Made by a program: the position numbers and the translations under genes. A stretch of DNA of 64,000 nucleotides from an uncultured Lachnospiraceae bacterium (lineage in GTDB: Bacteria > Bacillota > Clostridia > Lachnospirales > Lachnospiraceae): positions 1-64,000 of the forward strand of contig URSA01000011.1 of NCBI GenBank assembly GCA_900550475.1. Direction: 5' to 3'. Positions 25,028 to 34,318 of the stretch are shown here, one piece after another. The first letter of the stretch is position 1. Every line of letters begins with the position of its first letter. Under the pieces are notes generated by a model. The model saw nothing but the letters and a program-made list of their open reading frames with translations. It searched no databases and was not told where the DNA came from.

Positions 25028-26348
25028 GCTCTATCTCTCCTATCAGGTCATATTCGTTGGAACCCGTCACTCTCACCTTCACAAAGTCGCCGGTCATCAG
25101 ATTTGCACCGGTATTCAAAAACAGATAGCCGTCCACGCCGGGCGCGTCCCGGTATGTCCGGGTCACATAGGCGTCCTCCTCCGCGATCTTGCCTTCCACC
25201 ATCACGGTGAGCACCCTTCCGACCATGTCCTCCGCCTTTTCAAAGGCGATCTCCTGCTGCAGCTCCATGATTTCACCCTGTCTTTGTACCTTGAGCTCCT
25301 CGTCAATCTGTCCTTCCATCAGCGCTGCCGCCGTATCCTCCTCCTGCGAGTAGGGGAACACTCCAAGCCTGTCAAATTCCATGTCGTTCACAAACGCCAG
25401 ATTCTCCTCGTGATCCTCCTCTGTCTCTCCCGGGAATCCGGAGATCAGCGTGGTGCGCAGACAAATATCGGGAATCTCCGTCCTTAACTTTTCTATCATA
25501 TGCTCCAGATCCGCCCGGGTCGTATGCCTGCCCATCCGCTGTAAAATGGCGTCGGAGGCATGCTGAATGGGAATATCCAGATAGTGGCACACCTTCTCCT
25601 CGCTCTTTATGGCGTCGATCAGCGCATCGTCTATCTCCTCCGGGTAGCAGTAGAGAATACGGATCCAACGGATGCCGTCCACCGCCGCCAGTCTGTGCAA
25701 AAGCTCCGGCAGACTCTTTTTCCCGTAAAGATCCTTTCCGTAAAGAGTGGTCTCCTGCGCCACGAGAATCAGCTCCCGCACGCCGTTCTCCGCCAGCTCC
25801 TCCGCTTCCTTTATGAGGCTCTCCATGGGAACGGAGCGATACCCGCCCCTCACCTTCGGAATGATGCAGTAGGTGCAGTGCTTGTCGCACCCCTCCGCAA
25901 TCTTCATGTATGCATAATGTCCGCCCGTGGTCACAATTCTCTTTTTCCCGTATACGGGCGTTCCGTTCAAATCCTTGTAATGGTTGCTCCGCTGTCCCGC
26001 CAGAACCTCCTCCACCGTCCGGACGATCTCATCGATCGCCATGGTGCCGATGATGGCGTCCACCTCGGGAATCTCGGTCTGAATCTCCTCACGGTAGCGC
26101 TGTGCCAGACAGCCGGATGCGATCAGCGCCTTGAGACTGCCGTTCTTTCTAAGCTCCGCCATCTCCAAAAGCGTGTTGATGCTCTCCTCCTTCGCATCTC
26201 CGATAAAACAGCAGGTATTCACCACCACGATGTCCGCCTGTGTCTCATCATCCGTAAATTCATACCCTTTCTCGTAGAGCTGCCCCAGCATCATCTCCGT
26301 ATCCACAAGATTCTTGTCGCAGCCAAGAGAGACAAACATGATTCTCAT
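25011..26348 (-). CDS. rimO: Ribosomal protein S12 methylthiotransferase RimO
   Basis: Radical-SAM enzyme that methylthiolates an aspartate of ribosomal protein S12. The N-terminal domain begins IMFVSLGCDKNLVDTE with one of its cluster cysteines. The radical SAM motif is CDKHCTYC (C-x3-C-x2-C), and a TRAM domain forms the C-terminus. VSLGCDKNLVD distinguishes RimO from MiaB. 445 aa. The ribosome binding site is weak (AAGG). It ends inside the start region of pgsA-cinA. Confidence 0.95.
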   Translation of the reverse strand: MRIMFVSLGCDKNLVDTEMMLGQLYEKGYEFTDDETQADIVVVNTCCFIGDAKEESINTLLEMAELRKNGSLKALIASGCLAQRYREEIQTEIPEVDAIIGTMAIDEIVRTVEEVLAGQRSNHYKDLNGTPVYGKKRIVTTGGHYAYMKIAEGCDKHCTYCIIPKVRGGYRSVPMESLIKEAEELAENGVRELILVAQETTLYGKDLYGKKSLPELLHRLAAVDGIRWIRILYCYPEEIDDALIDAIKSEEKVCHYLDIPIQHASDAILQRMGRHTTRADLEHMIEKLRTEIPDICLRTTLISGFPGETEEDHEENLAFVNDMEFDRLGVFPYSQEEDTAAALMEGQIDEELKVQRQGEIMELQQEIAFEKAEDMVGRVLTVMVEGKIAEEDAYVTRTYRDAPGVDGYLFLNTGANLMTGDFVKVRVTGSNEYDLIGEIEHEFTE

Positions 26349-26383
26349 AATAAAAATCCTTCAATATGTTTTTATCGTAAAAA

Positions 26384-26408
26384 GAGAACCCTGCAAAGCA
26401 GGATTCTC
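26384..26408 (-). terminator. Intrinsic terminator downstream of rpoZ
   Basis: GAGAACCCTGC and GCAGGATTCTC pair around AAA with one G-U pair; five T follow on the minus strand. It separates the yicC-remA-gmk-rpoZ operon from rimO. Confidence 0.8.
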
Positions 26409-26461
26409 CGTCTGCGGCGGTGCCGCCCAAACGGACTGCTCCGTCTCCGCCCTTCCGATTT

Positions 26462-26719
26462 TTAAGCCTGTTCCTGATCCTGATCTTCTTCCTCGTCATT
26501 CAGAATCTTGATCTTGCCTTCGTTCAACTCCTCAACAGCAATGGACAGCGGCTTCTTGCCGGTTCCGTCCACCAGAGGTTCGTCCCCTGAGATGATCTGA
26601 CGCGCCCTCTTTGAGGTTGCCATCACGATGGAATAACGGCTGCTTACCACGGGCTCCTCACCCGGCTCAACCTCTGCGTTTACGACCTTCATCAGATCCG
26701 TATAAGATGGATGTAACAT
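26462..26719 (-). CDS. rpoZ: RNA polymerase omega subunit
   Basis: Small accessory subunit that helps RNA polymerase assembly. The 85-aa sequence has the omega core: MLHPSYTDLMK, then RYSIVMATSKRARQI and KPLSIAVEELNEGKI, with an acidic tail. The ATG is preceded by AAAGGAG, and the gene starts 2 bp after the gmk stop, so the two are translationally close. The order remA-gmk-rpoZ is conserved in Firmicutes. Confidence 0.95.
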   Translation of the reverse strand: MLHPSYTDLMKVVNAEVEPGEEPVVSSRYSIVMATSKRARQIISGDEPLVDGTGKKPLSIAVEELNEGKIKILNDEEEDQDQEQA

Positions 26720-26721
26720 AA

Positions 26722-27351
26722 CTATTCTCCTTTCGACAGAACGTTCAGTTCGTCTCTGATTTGATTGATAAATTCCATATTGCGCCCGGAGGCTCTCTTC
26801 GCCGCCTGCACAATACCGTGAATCTCCTTGACACACTCCTCCAGCCGGTCGTTTATGACGATATAATCATAATCCTCCACGCCGCAGGATTCCTCGGATG
26901 CCCGCCCAAGTCTCTTGCGGATCACCTCTTCCGTTTCCGTTCCTCTGCCGCGCAGTCTGCGCTCCAGCTCCGCCGCGCTGGGCGGTGTCACAAACAGGGA
27001 CAGCATCTGCGGAAACATCTTTTTCACCTTGCGCATACCCTGGATCTCGATTTCAAGGATCACATCCTTTCCCTCTTCCAGCATACGCTCCACATAGTCG
27101 CGGGGTGTGCCGTAATAGTTACCGCAATACTCAGCATACTCTATTAATCCGTTTTGTGCAATCTTTTCTTCAAAAGCTTCTCTTGTGGAGAAGAAATATT
27201 CCCTGCCGTCTTCCTCGCCCGGTCTGGGATTTCTTGTGGTCATGGAGATCGACAGCGCGTAGTTGTCGTAAGTCTTAAGCAGCTCTTTCATCAAGGTTCC
27301 CTTGCCCGCGCCGGAAAAACCGGACAGAACGATCAATATTCCTTTATTCAT
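26722..27351 (-). CDS. gmk: Guanylate kinase
   Basis: Phosphorylates GMP to GDP. The P-loop is LSGFSGAGKGTL. The GMP-binding segments SISMTTRNPRPGEEDG and YCGNYYGT follow, with a lid region RLRGRGTETEEVI. I chose ATG 27351 (MNKGILIVLSG, 209 aa); an ATG four codons upstream (27363) is possible, but GGAGG would then touch the start codon. Either start lies inside the end of remA, so the two genes overlap and are coupled. Confidence 0.95.
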   Translation of the reverse strand: MNKGILIVLSGFSGAGKGTLMKELLKTYDNYALSISMTTRNPRPGEEDGREYFFSTREAFEEKIAQNGLIEYAEYCGNYYGTPRDYVERMLEEGKDVILEIEIQGMRKVKKMFPQMLSLFVTPPSAAELERRLRGRGTETEEVIRKRLGRASEESCGVEDYDYIVINDRLEECVKEIHGIVQAAKRASGRNMEFINQIRDELNVLSKGE

Positions 27352-27640
27352 CCTCTTCGCCATCCTCCGTCATATGTTCTTCCGCAGAATGATCCATGCA
27401 TTCTCCTGCCTGTGCCCTTCCCGCAATGGTTTCGGGAAGAAGCGCCGAAAGCACAATCTGACTGTTTTCCATTACCAGCACCGCCTTTGTCCTGCGCCCC
27501 TGGGTGGCGTCAATCGCCATCCCCGCCTCCTTAGCATTCTGCACCAGACGCTTGATGGGAGCGGAATCGGGACTCACAATGGCAATGATCTTTCCCGTAT
27601 TCACAATGTTGCCGAATCCGATATGAATCAGCTTATCCAT
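27344..27640 (-). CDS. remA: Extracellular matrix regulatory protein RemA (DUF370)
   Basis: Small DNA-binding regulator; in Bacillus it activates biofilm matrix and osmoprotection genes. The 98-aa sequence shows the family core IHIGFGNIVNTGKIIAIVSP, ATQGRRTKAVLVMEN and a final SQIVLSALLPET. The acidic C-terminal tail, about 20 residues, is longer than in Bacillus. Start at ATG 27640 with AAAGGAAAG upstream. It lies between yicC and gmk as in other Firmicutes. Matrix control in this organism is inference. Confidence 0.92.
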   Translation of the reverse strand: MDKLIHIGFGNIVNTGKIIAIVSPDSAPIKRLVQNAKEAGMAIDATQGRRTKAVLVMENSQIVLSALLPETIAGRAQAGECMDHSAEEHMTEDGEEDE

Positions 27641-27650
27641 ACTCTTTCCT

Positions 27651-28529
27651 TTACTCGATGTTTTGAATCTGCTCGCGGACTTTCTCGATCTCCGTCTTAA
27701 GCTCGATGGCACGGTTGGAAACCTCGATATCGGTCGTCTTGCTCAGGATGGTATTTGCTTCGCGGTTCATCTCCTGTGCGATAAAATCAAGCTTTCTGCC
27801 GATGCTGCCGCCTGCGATAAGCGCCGATCTGGTCGCCTCGATATGGCTTCTCAGACGCACCAGCTCCTCGTCCACACAGACCTTGTCGGCAAAAATGGTG
27901 ACCTCCGTCAACAGCCTGTTTTCATCCACCTGTGCGTCCTTCAACAGATCCTGCACCTTGTCGTACAGCTTCTGTTTGTATTCCGCAATGATCTGAGGGG
28001 AACGCTCCGTAATGAAGTCCACATGGGCAAGCATGCCGTCCAGCTTCTCCAGAAGATCCTGCTTCAGATTCTCGCCCTCTTTGATGCGGGTCTCCACAAA
28101 TGCCTCGGCAGCCTGCTTAAGCGCCCGATCCAGTTCCTTCCAGATCTCCTCCTCGTCATCCTCCTGCTCCTCCATGGTAAACACGTCCGGGTAGCGGGAC
28201 AGGGTGGAGACACGGATATCATTCTCCAGTCCGAACTCCTCCGACATCTGTTTCAGATAATCCAGATACTCAGCGGCAATGTCCTTGTTGTACTTGACGT
28301 AGCCCGTGGTCTCGGAGAAATCCTCATAGGTGATGAAGAGATCCACCTTTCCTCTCTGCATGTAATTCTTGAGTTCATTCCGGATGGAGGACTCAAAGAA
28401 GTTCAGTTTTTTCGGCATCTTGATATTGACATCCAGATATCTGTGATTGACGGACTTCATCTCCACCGTAAAGCGGCGGTTTCCCTCCGTCAGCTCACAT
28501 CTGCCAAAGCCGGTCATACTTTTGATCAT
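27651..28529 (-). CDS. YicC/YloC family endoribonuclease
   Basis: Conserved protein of the YicC family, members of which have endoribonuclease activity. The 292-aa sequence begins MIKSMTGFGR, the family signature, with SVNHRYLDVNIKMP next. The C-terminal domain reads FIAQEMNREANTILSK, another signature. Start ATG 28529 is preceded by AAGAAGG. It is the first gene of the yicC-remA-gmk-rpoZ operon, 10 bp before remA. Confidence 0.92.
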   Translation of the reverse strand: MIKSMTGFGRCELTEGNRRFTVEMKSVNHRYLDVNIKMPKKLNFFESSIRNELKNYMQRGKVDLFITYEDFSETTGYVKYNKDIAAEYLDYLKQMSEEFGLENDIRVSTLSRYPDVFTMEEQEDDEEEIWKELDRALKQAAEAFVETRIKEGENLKQDLLEKLDGMLAHVDFITERSPQIIAEYKQKLYDKVQDLLKDAQVDENRLLTEVTIFADKVCVDEELVRLRSHIEATRSALIAGGSIGRKLDFIAQEMNREANTILSKTTDIEVSNRAIELKTEIEKVREQIQNIE

Positions 28530-28607
28530 TGGTATACCTTCTTCCCGCGCAGCCCATACCCCCTGTGACTGCATACAGTTTCATTATAGTAGACATGCCC
28601 CGATTCG

Positions 28608-30344
28608 TCAAGATTGGAGGCACTTTATGCCCGTAATATCCGGCTCGATGGACATGGAATAGTTGGTATAGTACACCACGAAACCGGGCTTTGCCCCGTT
28701 CGGCTTCTTCACCTGCTTCTTCTGCACATAATCCACATCCACCTTTGCCTGATCGCGCCCGGCGGAATAATAAGCGGCAAGCCTTGCCGCCTCCTCAAAG
28801 GTACGGTCGGGAAGCTCCTCCTGCCCCTTCATCTTCACGATCACATGGGAGCCCGGACATTTCTTGGCATGGAACCACCAGTCGCCGCCCGACGCAAATT
28901 TAAAGGTCAGCTCCTCGTTTTGCAGGTTGTTCTTGCCCACATACATATCATAGCCGTCACTGCTCACATAGTGGAACGGCCTGCTGGTGACCTTCACCTT
29001 CTTTGTGCCTCCCCTGCGGCGGATGTAGCCGCTCTGCACCAGCTCCTCGCGGATCTCCACCAGATCCTCCTCACCCACGGCAATGGACAACGCCGCCTCC
29101 ACGGAGCGAAGATGTTCGATCTCCTCCTCCACTTCCTTGGTCAGCTTTTCCAGTGCCTCGTAGGTGCGCTTCAATTTCCCGTACTTCTCAAAATACCGCT
29201 TTGCATTCTCTCCCGCCGACAGCGCGGGATCAAGCGGAATCGTAATCTCTTCCCCGGTGTAATAGTTGAGCGCGCGCAGGGATTTCGCCCCCTCCTCTGC
29301 GCCGTAGCCGTAGGTGTTGAGCAGCTCCCCGTAAACCCGGTAGGTGTCTCTCTTTTCAGTATCCTTCATCTGCTGCATCTGCAGATCCAGTTTTTTCACA
29401 TTCCGCTCCAGCGCTGTCTGCACGATCTTGCGCAGATCCACGGACTTCTGCCGGATCCTTGTCCGGGCGTTTTTTTCCGCATAATAATGCTCAAGAAGCG
29501 CGGACATGGAATCGTAGGACACCGTGTTTTCATAGCTTGTGAGCGGAAACGCCGCAAATTCCGCAGGCTTCTTTCCCTCGTAGGCGATGCAGGGTGCAAA
29601 GTCTCCTGCCTCTATGGCATCCGCCATCTTTTTCCACTCTACGTACAGCCTGTGCAGTTCGTCCCCGGAGAATGCCGCCGTCGGCTGCTCCCCGTCCATA
29701 CCCGCCCGGAAGCACAGCTCCTGTGCGATGCAGGGGGAAATTCCCGTGTAGGAGGTATAAACCGCCTTGAACACCGGCATGGGCGCAGCCTGCATGGTCC
29801 GCACGAAGGCGTCCTCCGTGACGGTAAGCGGATCCTGTTTATGCATCGTGTCCGCCACAAAATACGGCTTTCCCGGCAGCACCTCCCGGACGGAGCTCAC
29901 AAGCCCCGACACATGCTTGATACTGTCGATGATCCGGTTATCCTCATCGCAGAAAATAATATTGCTGTATTTGCCCATCAGTTCGATGATAAGCTGCTTG
30001 CGGCACAAATCTCCCATCTCGTCCAGATGCTCCGCATGGATATGCACAATGCGTTCTAACCCCGGCTGCGTGATATCCACGATCCTGCCGTTCTGCAGAT
30101 GCTTGCGCAGCAGCATGCAGAAATTGGGCGCGGTCATGGGGCTTTGCTTGTTGTCCTCCGTCAGATAAATCAGCGGCAGGGAAGCGCCCGCGGAAAGAAA
30201 CAGCCTGTACTGCCCCTCCCCCGTTTTGACTGTGAGCAGAAGCTCATCCGGCTCCGGCTGCGCAATTTTGTATATGCGCCCTCCGATCAGAACCTGCCGC
30301 ATCTCTTTTACTACATTTGCTATGGTAATACCGTCAAATGCCAT
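28608..30344 (-). CDS. rqcH: RqcH / NFACT family ribosome quality-control protein
   Basis: Bacterial Rqc2 homologue that binds stalled 50S subunits and recruits alanyl-tRNA to add a C-terminal alanine degron; older annotations call it fibronectin-binding protein. The 578-aa protein has the NFACT-N domain from MAFDGITIANVVKEM, a long coiled-coil middle (LERNVKKLDLQMQQMKD through EEEIEHLRSVEAALS), and the NFACT-R domain with DWWFHAKKCPGSHVIVK. GGAGGAAACAATC precedes the ATG. It is separated by about 78 bp from yicC on the same strand. Confidence 0.93.
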   Translation of the reverse strand: MAFDGITIANVVKEMRQVLIGGRIYKIAQPEPDELLLTVKTGEGQYRLFLSAGASLPLIYLTEDNKQSPMTAPNFCMLLRKHLQNGRIVDITQPGLERIVHIHAEHLDEMGDLCRKQLIIELMGKYSNIIFCDEDNRIIDSIKHVSGLVSSVREVLPGKPYFVADTMHKQDPLTVTEDAFVRTMQAAPMPVFKAVYTSYTGISPCIAQELCFRAGMDGEQPTAAFSGDELHRLYVEWKKMADAIEAGDFAPCIAYEGKKPAEFAAFPLTSYENTVSYDSMSALLEHYYAEKNARTRIRQKSVDLRKIVQTALERNVKKLDLQMQQMKDTEKRDTYRVYGELLNTYGYGAEEGAKSLRALNYYTGEEITIPLDPALSAGENAKRYFEKYGKLKRTYEALEKLTKEVEEEIEHLRSVEAALSIAVGEEDLVEIREELVQSGYIRRRGGTKKVKVTSRPFHYVSSDGYDMYVGKNNLQNEELTFKFASGGDWWFHAKKCPGSHVIVKMKGQEELPDRTFEEAARLAAYYSAGRDQAKVDVDYVQKKQVKKPNGAKPGFVVYYTNYSMSIEPDITGIKCLQS

Positions 30345-30356
30345 GATTGTTTCCTC

Positions 30357-32159
30357 CTACATCAGGCGGCATTTCTTTGCCATCCTCACAAGCAGATACC
30401 CCTTGGGCAGTGCCTTAAGCTCCGACTCCGTAACGCCGCGGAGCACGATTTCCAATATAAAATAGATCACTGCGCCCGCGATCACCGCAGGGAACAGCGC
30501 CAGCGCATTCTGCAGTCTTGACGGATACTCCCCCGCCTTCAGCAGAAACTGCACGCCCTTGTATGTGCCGTAGGCCGCCGCACCCATAAAGGCGGACGCC
30601 ACCGCAGGCGTTACAAAGGTGCGGAACACCTCCTGCCTGTATCCTAAATATTTCCGTATGGAACGCTGGTTCAGCACACACATGGCTCCCGAATACACCA
30701 GCATGGCGATCGCCATGGCGTAAAGATCCAGATTGGTGGCATATAAAAGTGCGCTCACGGTCACGGTCTGGATTGCCAGCGCTATCGCCGCATTGTGTAC
30801 AGGAACCTTCACTTTTCCGATTCCCTGCAATACGCTGTTTGACAGGGTGGAAAGGGAGTAGAACACAATGGACAGTGCCAGAGCCGCAAGCAGCTTTGAC
30901 GCCAGATCGATCGATGCTTTCTGGCGGAACAGAAGCCATGTGATGGGACGCGCCAGCACCCCGATGCCCACGGCTGCCGGAATGGCGATGAACATAGTGG
31001 TCTTGACTGCCTGCGCCGTCTTTTCCCGGGCACCCTCCTCATCCCCCTGTCCGATCTTTGCCGCAATGTTTGGCAGGATTGCGGAGGACATGGCACTCGA
31101 CAGGGCGATGGGAATGTTGGAGATCACCACCGCTTTTCCGGAAAAGATTCCGTACCGGGTATATGCCTCCGTGTCCGTAAGCCCCTTGACCGCCGTTCCA
31201 AGATTCAGGTAAATGGTCTGGTTCAGGAAGGTGCTGAGGTTATAAATGGCGGTGCTCAGAATAAAGGGCACCACCACGCCGCTCACCGTGCGCAGGATCT
31301 CCCCGTAGCTCTCCGCCTCATGTCTGTCTCTGGCAATCCGTCTGTGGAACATATTCTTGTTGATGCCGTAAATGCCCCACATGAACAGGAGGGCGGCAAG
31401 CACTCCCGCACCGGTTCCCAGCGCGCTTCCCACCGCGCCGTAGGCGGCATGCTTGGTGTTCCACGTCTGCTGCTCCTCACTCAGGACATAGACCGGCTCA
31501 CCGTCCGCATCAAGCAGGGTATTGCCGTCCGCATCCACCTGCACCTCAGCAGTCTGCATCACGACCTCTCCTCCAAAGCTCACGGAATGATCGTCATTGA
31601 TCACATACTTTTCCGTTCCGTGCAGCATCATCACGATCAAAAGATATGCAGCGCCGATACTCACCACCGCGTTCAGGATCTGTTCCAGAATCTGTGAAAC
31701 CGAAGTCTGCACCATCGATCTGTGGGCTTGAAAGTAGCCGCGCAGCACCCCCAGAATACCGTAGAGGAACACGGTGGGAGAAAAGACGCGCAGCACCGTG
31801 ACCGCAGGCCCCTTGGTGATAAGCCCTGCGCCGAAAAACAGGATCAGGCTTGCAATGCCGCCCACGATCAGCACATAATAGAGCGAACACAAAAAAATCC
31901 GGTGGGCATTTCTGTAGTCCCGGATTGCAAGCTTTTGCGCTATCACTTTTGAAATGGCTGAGGGAATGCTGTAGGACGAGATCAGAAGCACAATGGTATA
32001 GACGGTGTACGCCGTCTGATAATAACCGTTTCCTTCATCCCCGATAATAGCAGTTAAAGGACTCCTGTATAGGAGTCCTATAATTCTGCAAATGATACCG
32101 GCTGCCGCCAGAATCCCCGCCTGTATGATAAAACCGTTTTTTTTGCTGCTTTTACTCAT
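30357..32159 (-). CDS. SpoVB/MurJ-like lipid flippase (putative polysaccharide biosynthesis protein)
   Basis: Large membrane protein of the MOP superfamily, a candidate lipid II or spore-cortex precursor flippase. The N-terminus GFIIQAGILAAAGIICRIIG and the later helices match the SpoVB/MurJ type. At 600 aa it is longer than usual: an extra hydrophilic stretch of about 50 residues (around 190-240, including VQVDADGNTLLDADGEPVY) sits between helices, probably outside the membrane. The ATG at 32159 has GGAGAG 4 nt upstream; a GTG four codons earlier is possible. It lies between glgA and rqcH. Role versus the shorter paralogue at 10669-11997 is not resolved. Confidence 0.87.
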   Translation of the reverse strand: MSKSSKKNGFIIQAGILAAAGIICRIIGLLYRSPLTAIIGDEGNGYYQTAYTVYTIVLLISSYSIPSAISKVIAQKLAIRDYRNAHRIFLCSLYYVLIVGGIASLILFFGAGLITKGPAVTVLRVFSPTVFLYGILGVLRGYFQAHRSMVQTSVSQILEQILNAVVSIGAAYLLIVMMLHGTEKYVINDDHSVSFGGEVVMQTAEVQVDADGNTLLDADGEPVYVLSEEQQTWNTKHAAYGAVGSALGTGAGVLAALLFMWGIYGINKNMFHRRIARDRHEAESYGEILRTVSGVVVPFILSTAIYNLSTFLNQTIYLNLGTAVKGLTDTEAYTRYGIFSGKAVVISNIPIALSSAMSSAILPNIAAKIGQGDEEGAREKTAQAVKTTMFIAIPAAVGIGVLARPITWLLFRQKASIDLASKLLAALALSIVFYSLSTLSNSVLQGIGKVKVPVHNAAIALAIQTVTVSALLYATNLDLYAMAIAMLVYSGAMCVLNQRSIRKYLGYRQEVFRTFVTPAVASAFMGAAAYGTYKGVQFLLKAGEYPSRLQNALALFPAVIAGAVIYFILEIVLRGVTESELKALPKGYLLVRMAKKCRLM

Positions 32160-32177
32160 GCTGCTCTCCACCGGCTG

Positions 32178-33626
32178 TTATCTTCCGATCAGCCAGTCGT
32201 ACATTTCCTGATACTTGCACGCAGACGCATGCCAGGAGAAGTCTGCCGCCATACCGCGGTCAATCATTTTGTTCCACTCTCTCTTCCTGTCGTAGTAGAT
32301 CTGCTCTGCATAACGGATGGTGCGCAGCATCTCATGGGCGTTGTAGTTGGTGAAGGAGAAGCCCGTGCCCGTACTCTCGTACTCATTGTAGGGCATTACC
32401 GTATCCTTCAGACCGCCTGTCTCACGCACAATGGGCACCGTACCGTAGCGCAGGGCGATGAGCTGGCTTAAGCCGCAGGGCTCAAAGAGCGACGGCATAA
32501 GGAACGCATCGCAGGACGCATAGATCCTGTGGGACATCTCCTCTGAATAGTATATGTTGGCGGACACTCTGTCCGCATATTTCCAGTCAAAATGGCGGAA
32601 CATGTTCTCGTACCGTTCCTCGCCGGTTCCAAGCACCACGATCTGCACATTGTCCTGACAAAGCTCATCCATCACGTAGGCGATCAGGTCAAAGCCCTTC
32701 TGATCCGTCAGTCTGGACACGATGCCGATCATAAACTTCTTGTCGTCCTGTGTCAGCCCCAGATCCTTCTGCAGGGCGCGCTTGTTCTTGATCTTTTCCT
32801 TGCGGAAGGTCACCGCATCATAGTTGGCGGTAATCAGCTTATCCTTGGCGGGATCGTACTCATCGTAATCAATGCCGTTTACGATTCCGCGCAGGTCATG
32901 CGCTCTCGCATTGAGCAGACCGTTCAGGCCTTCTCCGTAGAAGTCCGTCTTGATCTCCTCGGCGTAGGTGTTGCTCACGGTGGTAATCGCATCCGCAAAT
33001 ACCAGACCGCCCTTCAACAGGTTGGCGTCCTTGTACGCCTCCAGTTTGTCTGAGGTAAAATAATAATCCGGCAATCCCGTGATCTCCTTGACGGATTTTA
33101 CGTCCCACCTTCCCTGGAATTTCAGGTTGTGGATCGTCATGATGGACTTCATGCCCCAGAAGAAGGGATCGCCCTTGAAACGCTCCTTTAAATATACCGG
33201 AATGAGTCCGGTCTGCCAGTCATGGCAGTGCACCACATCGGGCTGGAAATCAATGAGCGGCAGCGCCGACAGCACAGCCTTTGAGAAATAAGCGTACTTC
33301 TCAATCTCAAATCTGACGTCATCCCCGTAAGGCTTAAATCCCGAGAAATAGTGCTCGTTGTCGATAAAGTAGTATTTGATGCCGTCCACTTCCGCCTCGA
33401 GAATACCGACATATTCCTCCCGCCAGTTGAAGTCCATATAGAAATGCGTCACATAACGCAGCTTCTCCTGCATCTGGGGTTTCATGCAGGTATATCTCGG
33501 AATGATCACCCTGACGTCATAATACTGCTTATCCAGACATTTGGGCAGTGATCCCGCAACATCGGCAAGTCCTCCGGTCTTGATAAAGGGAACACCCTCG
33601 GATGCCGCAAACAAAACCTTCTTCAT
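32178..33626 (-). CDS. glgA: Glycogen synthase (ADP-glucose, GT5 family)
   Basis: Transfers glucose from ADP-glucose to growing alpha-1,4-glucan. The 482-aa protein has the GT5 signature ASEGVPFIKTGGLADVAG near the N-terminus and the C-terminal donor-site motif PSLFEPCGLSQLIALRYGT. Start at ATG 33626 with a strong GGGAGGAG 6 nt upstream; 15 further upstream codons are open but lack a site. No glgC or glgB lies beside it. In the window it stands between the receiver-less spo0A gene and the flippase. Confidence 0.94.
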   Translation of the reverse strand: MKKVLFAASEGVPFIKTGGLADVAGSLPKCLDKQYYDVRVIIPRYTCMKPQMQEKLRYVTHFYMDFNWREEYVGILEAEVDGIKYYFIDNEHYFSGFKPYGDDVRFEIEKYAYFSKAVLSALPLIDFQPDVVHCHDWQTGLIPVYLKERFKGDPFFWGMKSIMTIHNLKFQGRWDVKSVKEITGLPDYYFTSDKLEAYKDANLLKGGLVFADAITTVSNTYAEEIKTDFYGEGLNGLLNARAHDLRGIVNGIDYDEYDPAKDKLITANYDAVTFRKEKIKNKRALQKDLGLTQDDKKFMIGIVSRLTDQKGFDLIAYVMDELCQDNVQIVVLGTGEERYENMFRHFDWKYADRVSANIYYSEEMSHRIYASCDAFLMPSLFEPCGLSQLIALRYGTVPIVRETGGLKDTVMPYNEYESTGTGFSFTNYNAHEMLRTIRYAEQIYYDRKREWNKMIDRGMAADFSWHASACKYQEMYDWLIGR

Positions 33627-33707
33627 CGTAATCTCCTCCCATGTGACTGTTGTCATCCATACTTCTTTCATTATACAACATCGGAAGGGTATTTAAAAGA
33701 TTTATTT

Positions 33708-34229
33708 TCAGTTCCGGTACTTCAAACGGATCCTGTCCGCGATCAGGGCGATAAACTCGGAGTTTGTGGGTTTTCCCTTCCCCGTGTTGACCGTATAGCC
33801 GAACAGCGCATCCAGCGTCTCCATCCTTCCTCTGCTCCATGCGACCTCAATGGCGTGCCGGATCGCACGCTCCACCCTGCTTGAGGTCGTCTGGAATTTC
33901 TTTGCTATGGTCGGGTAAAGTACCTTTGTAATGGAGCTTAACATGGACGGATCCTCCACCGACATCATGATCGCCTCCCTCAGATACTGATACCCCTTTA
34001 TATGGGCAGGAACGCCGATCTCATGGATCATATCCGTCACATCCTGCTCTAAATCTCTCTCTTCTGCTTTTTTGATGATTTCCTCGACACCGTTTTTTAC
34101 CTGCTGCTCTTTTTTTCCGGAGGGTACTGTAATCATAATCTGGAATTCTTTGTCGGTACTCATCAGCTGACCGATTATTTTATACAGTTTTTCATTATCT
34201 TTCGTAGTCAACACATTAAGCTGTTCCAT
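33708..34229 (-). CDS. Spo0A C-terminal DNA-binding domain protein lacking a receiver domain
   Basis: The last 115 residues match the Spo0A effector domain closely: HEIGVPAHIKGYQYLREAI, ITKVLYPTIAKKF, SRVERAIRHAIEVAWSRG, LFGYTV and KPTNSEFIALIADR. In full-length Spo0A these follow a phospho-receiver of about 120 residues. Here there are only about 60 residues of different type (starting MEQLNVLTTKDNEKLYKII), with no phosphorylatable aspartate pocket. AGGAGG lies 7 nt before the ATG and there is ample space upstream, so this is not simply a mis-called start. It could bind 0A boxes independently of phosphorylation, or compete with full Spo0A. Whether a full-length spo0A exists elsewhere cannot be seen. 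Confidence 0.9.
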   Translation of the reverse strand: MEQLNVLTTKDNEKLYKIIGQLMSTDKEFQIMITVPSGKKEQQVKNGVEEIIKKAEERDLEQDVTDMIHEIGVPAHIKGYQYLREAIMMSVEDPSMLSSITKVLYPTIAKKFQTTSSRVERAIRHAIEVAWSRGRMETLDALFGYTVNTGKGKPTNSEFIALIADRIRLKYRN

Positions 34230-34318
34230 GAAAAATCCTCCTGATTTTACAAAACTCTATCGTACCCATTATAATGTGATAAGGATTTTTGCCGCAACAG
34301 ATATGCGTCGCATTTTTT

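Noticed and set aside
28614..30059. 481-codon plus-strand open frame
   Set aside because: Antisense shadow of rqcH; no known domain and no initiation signal.
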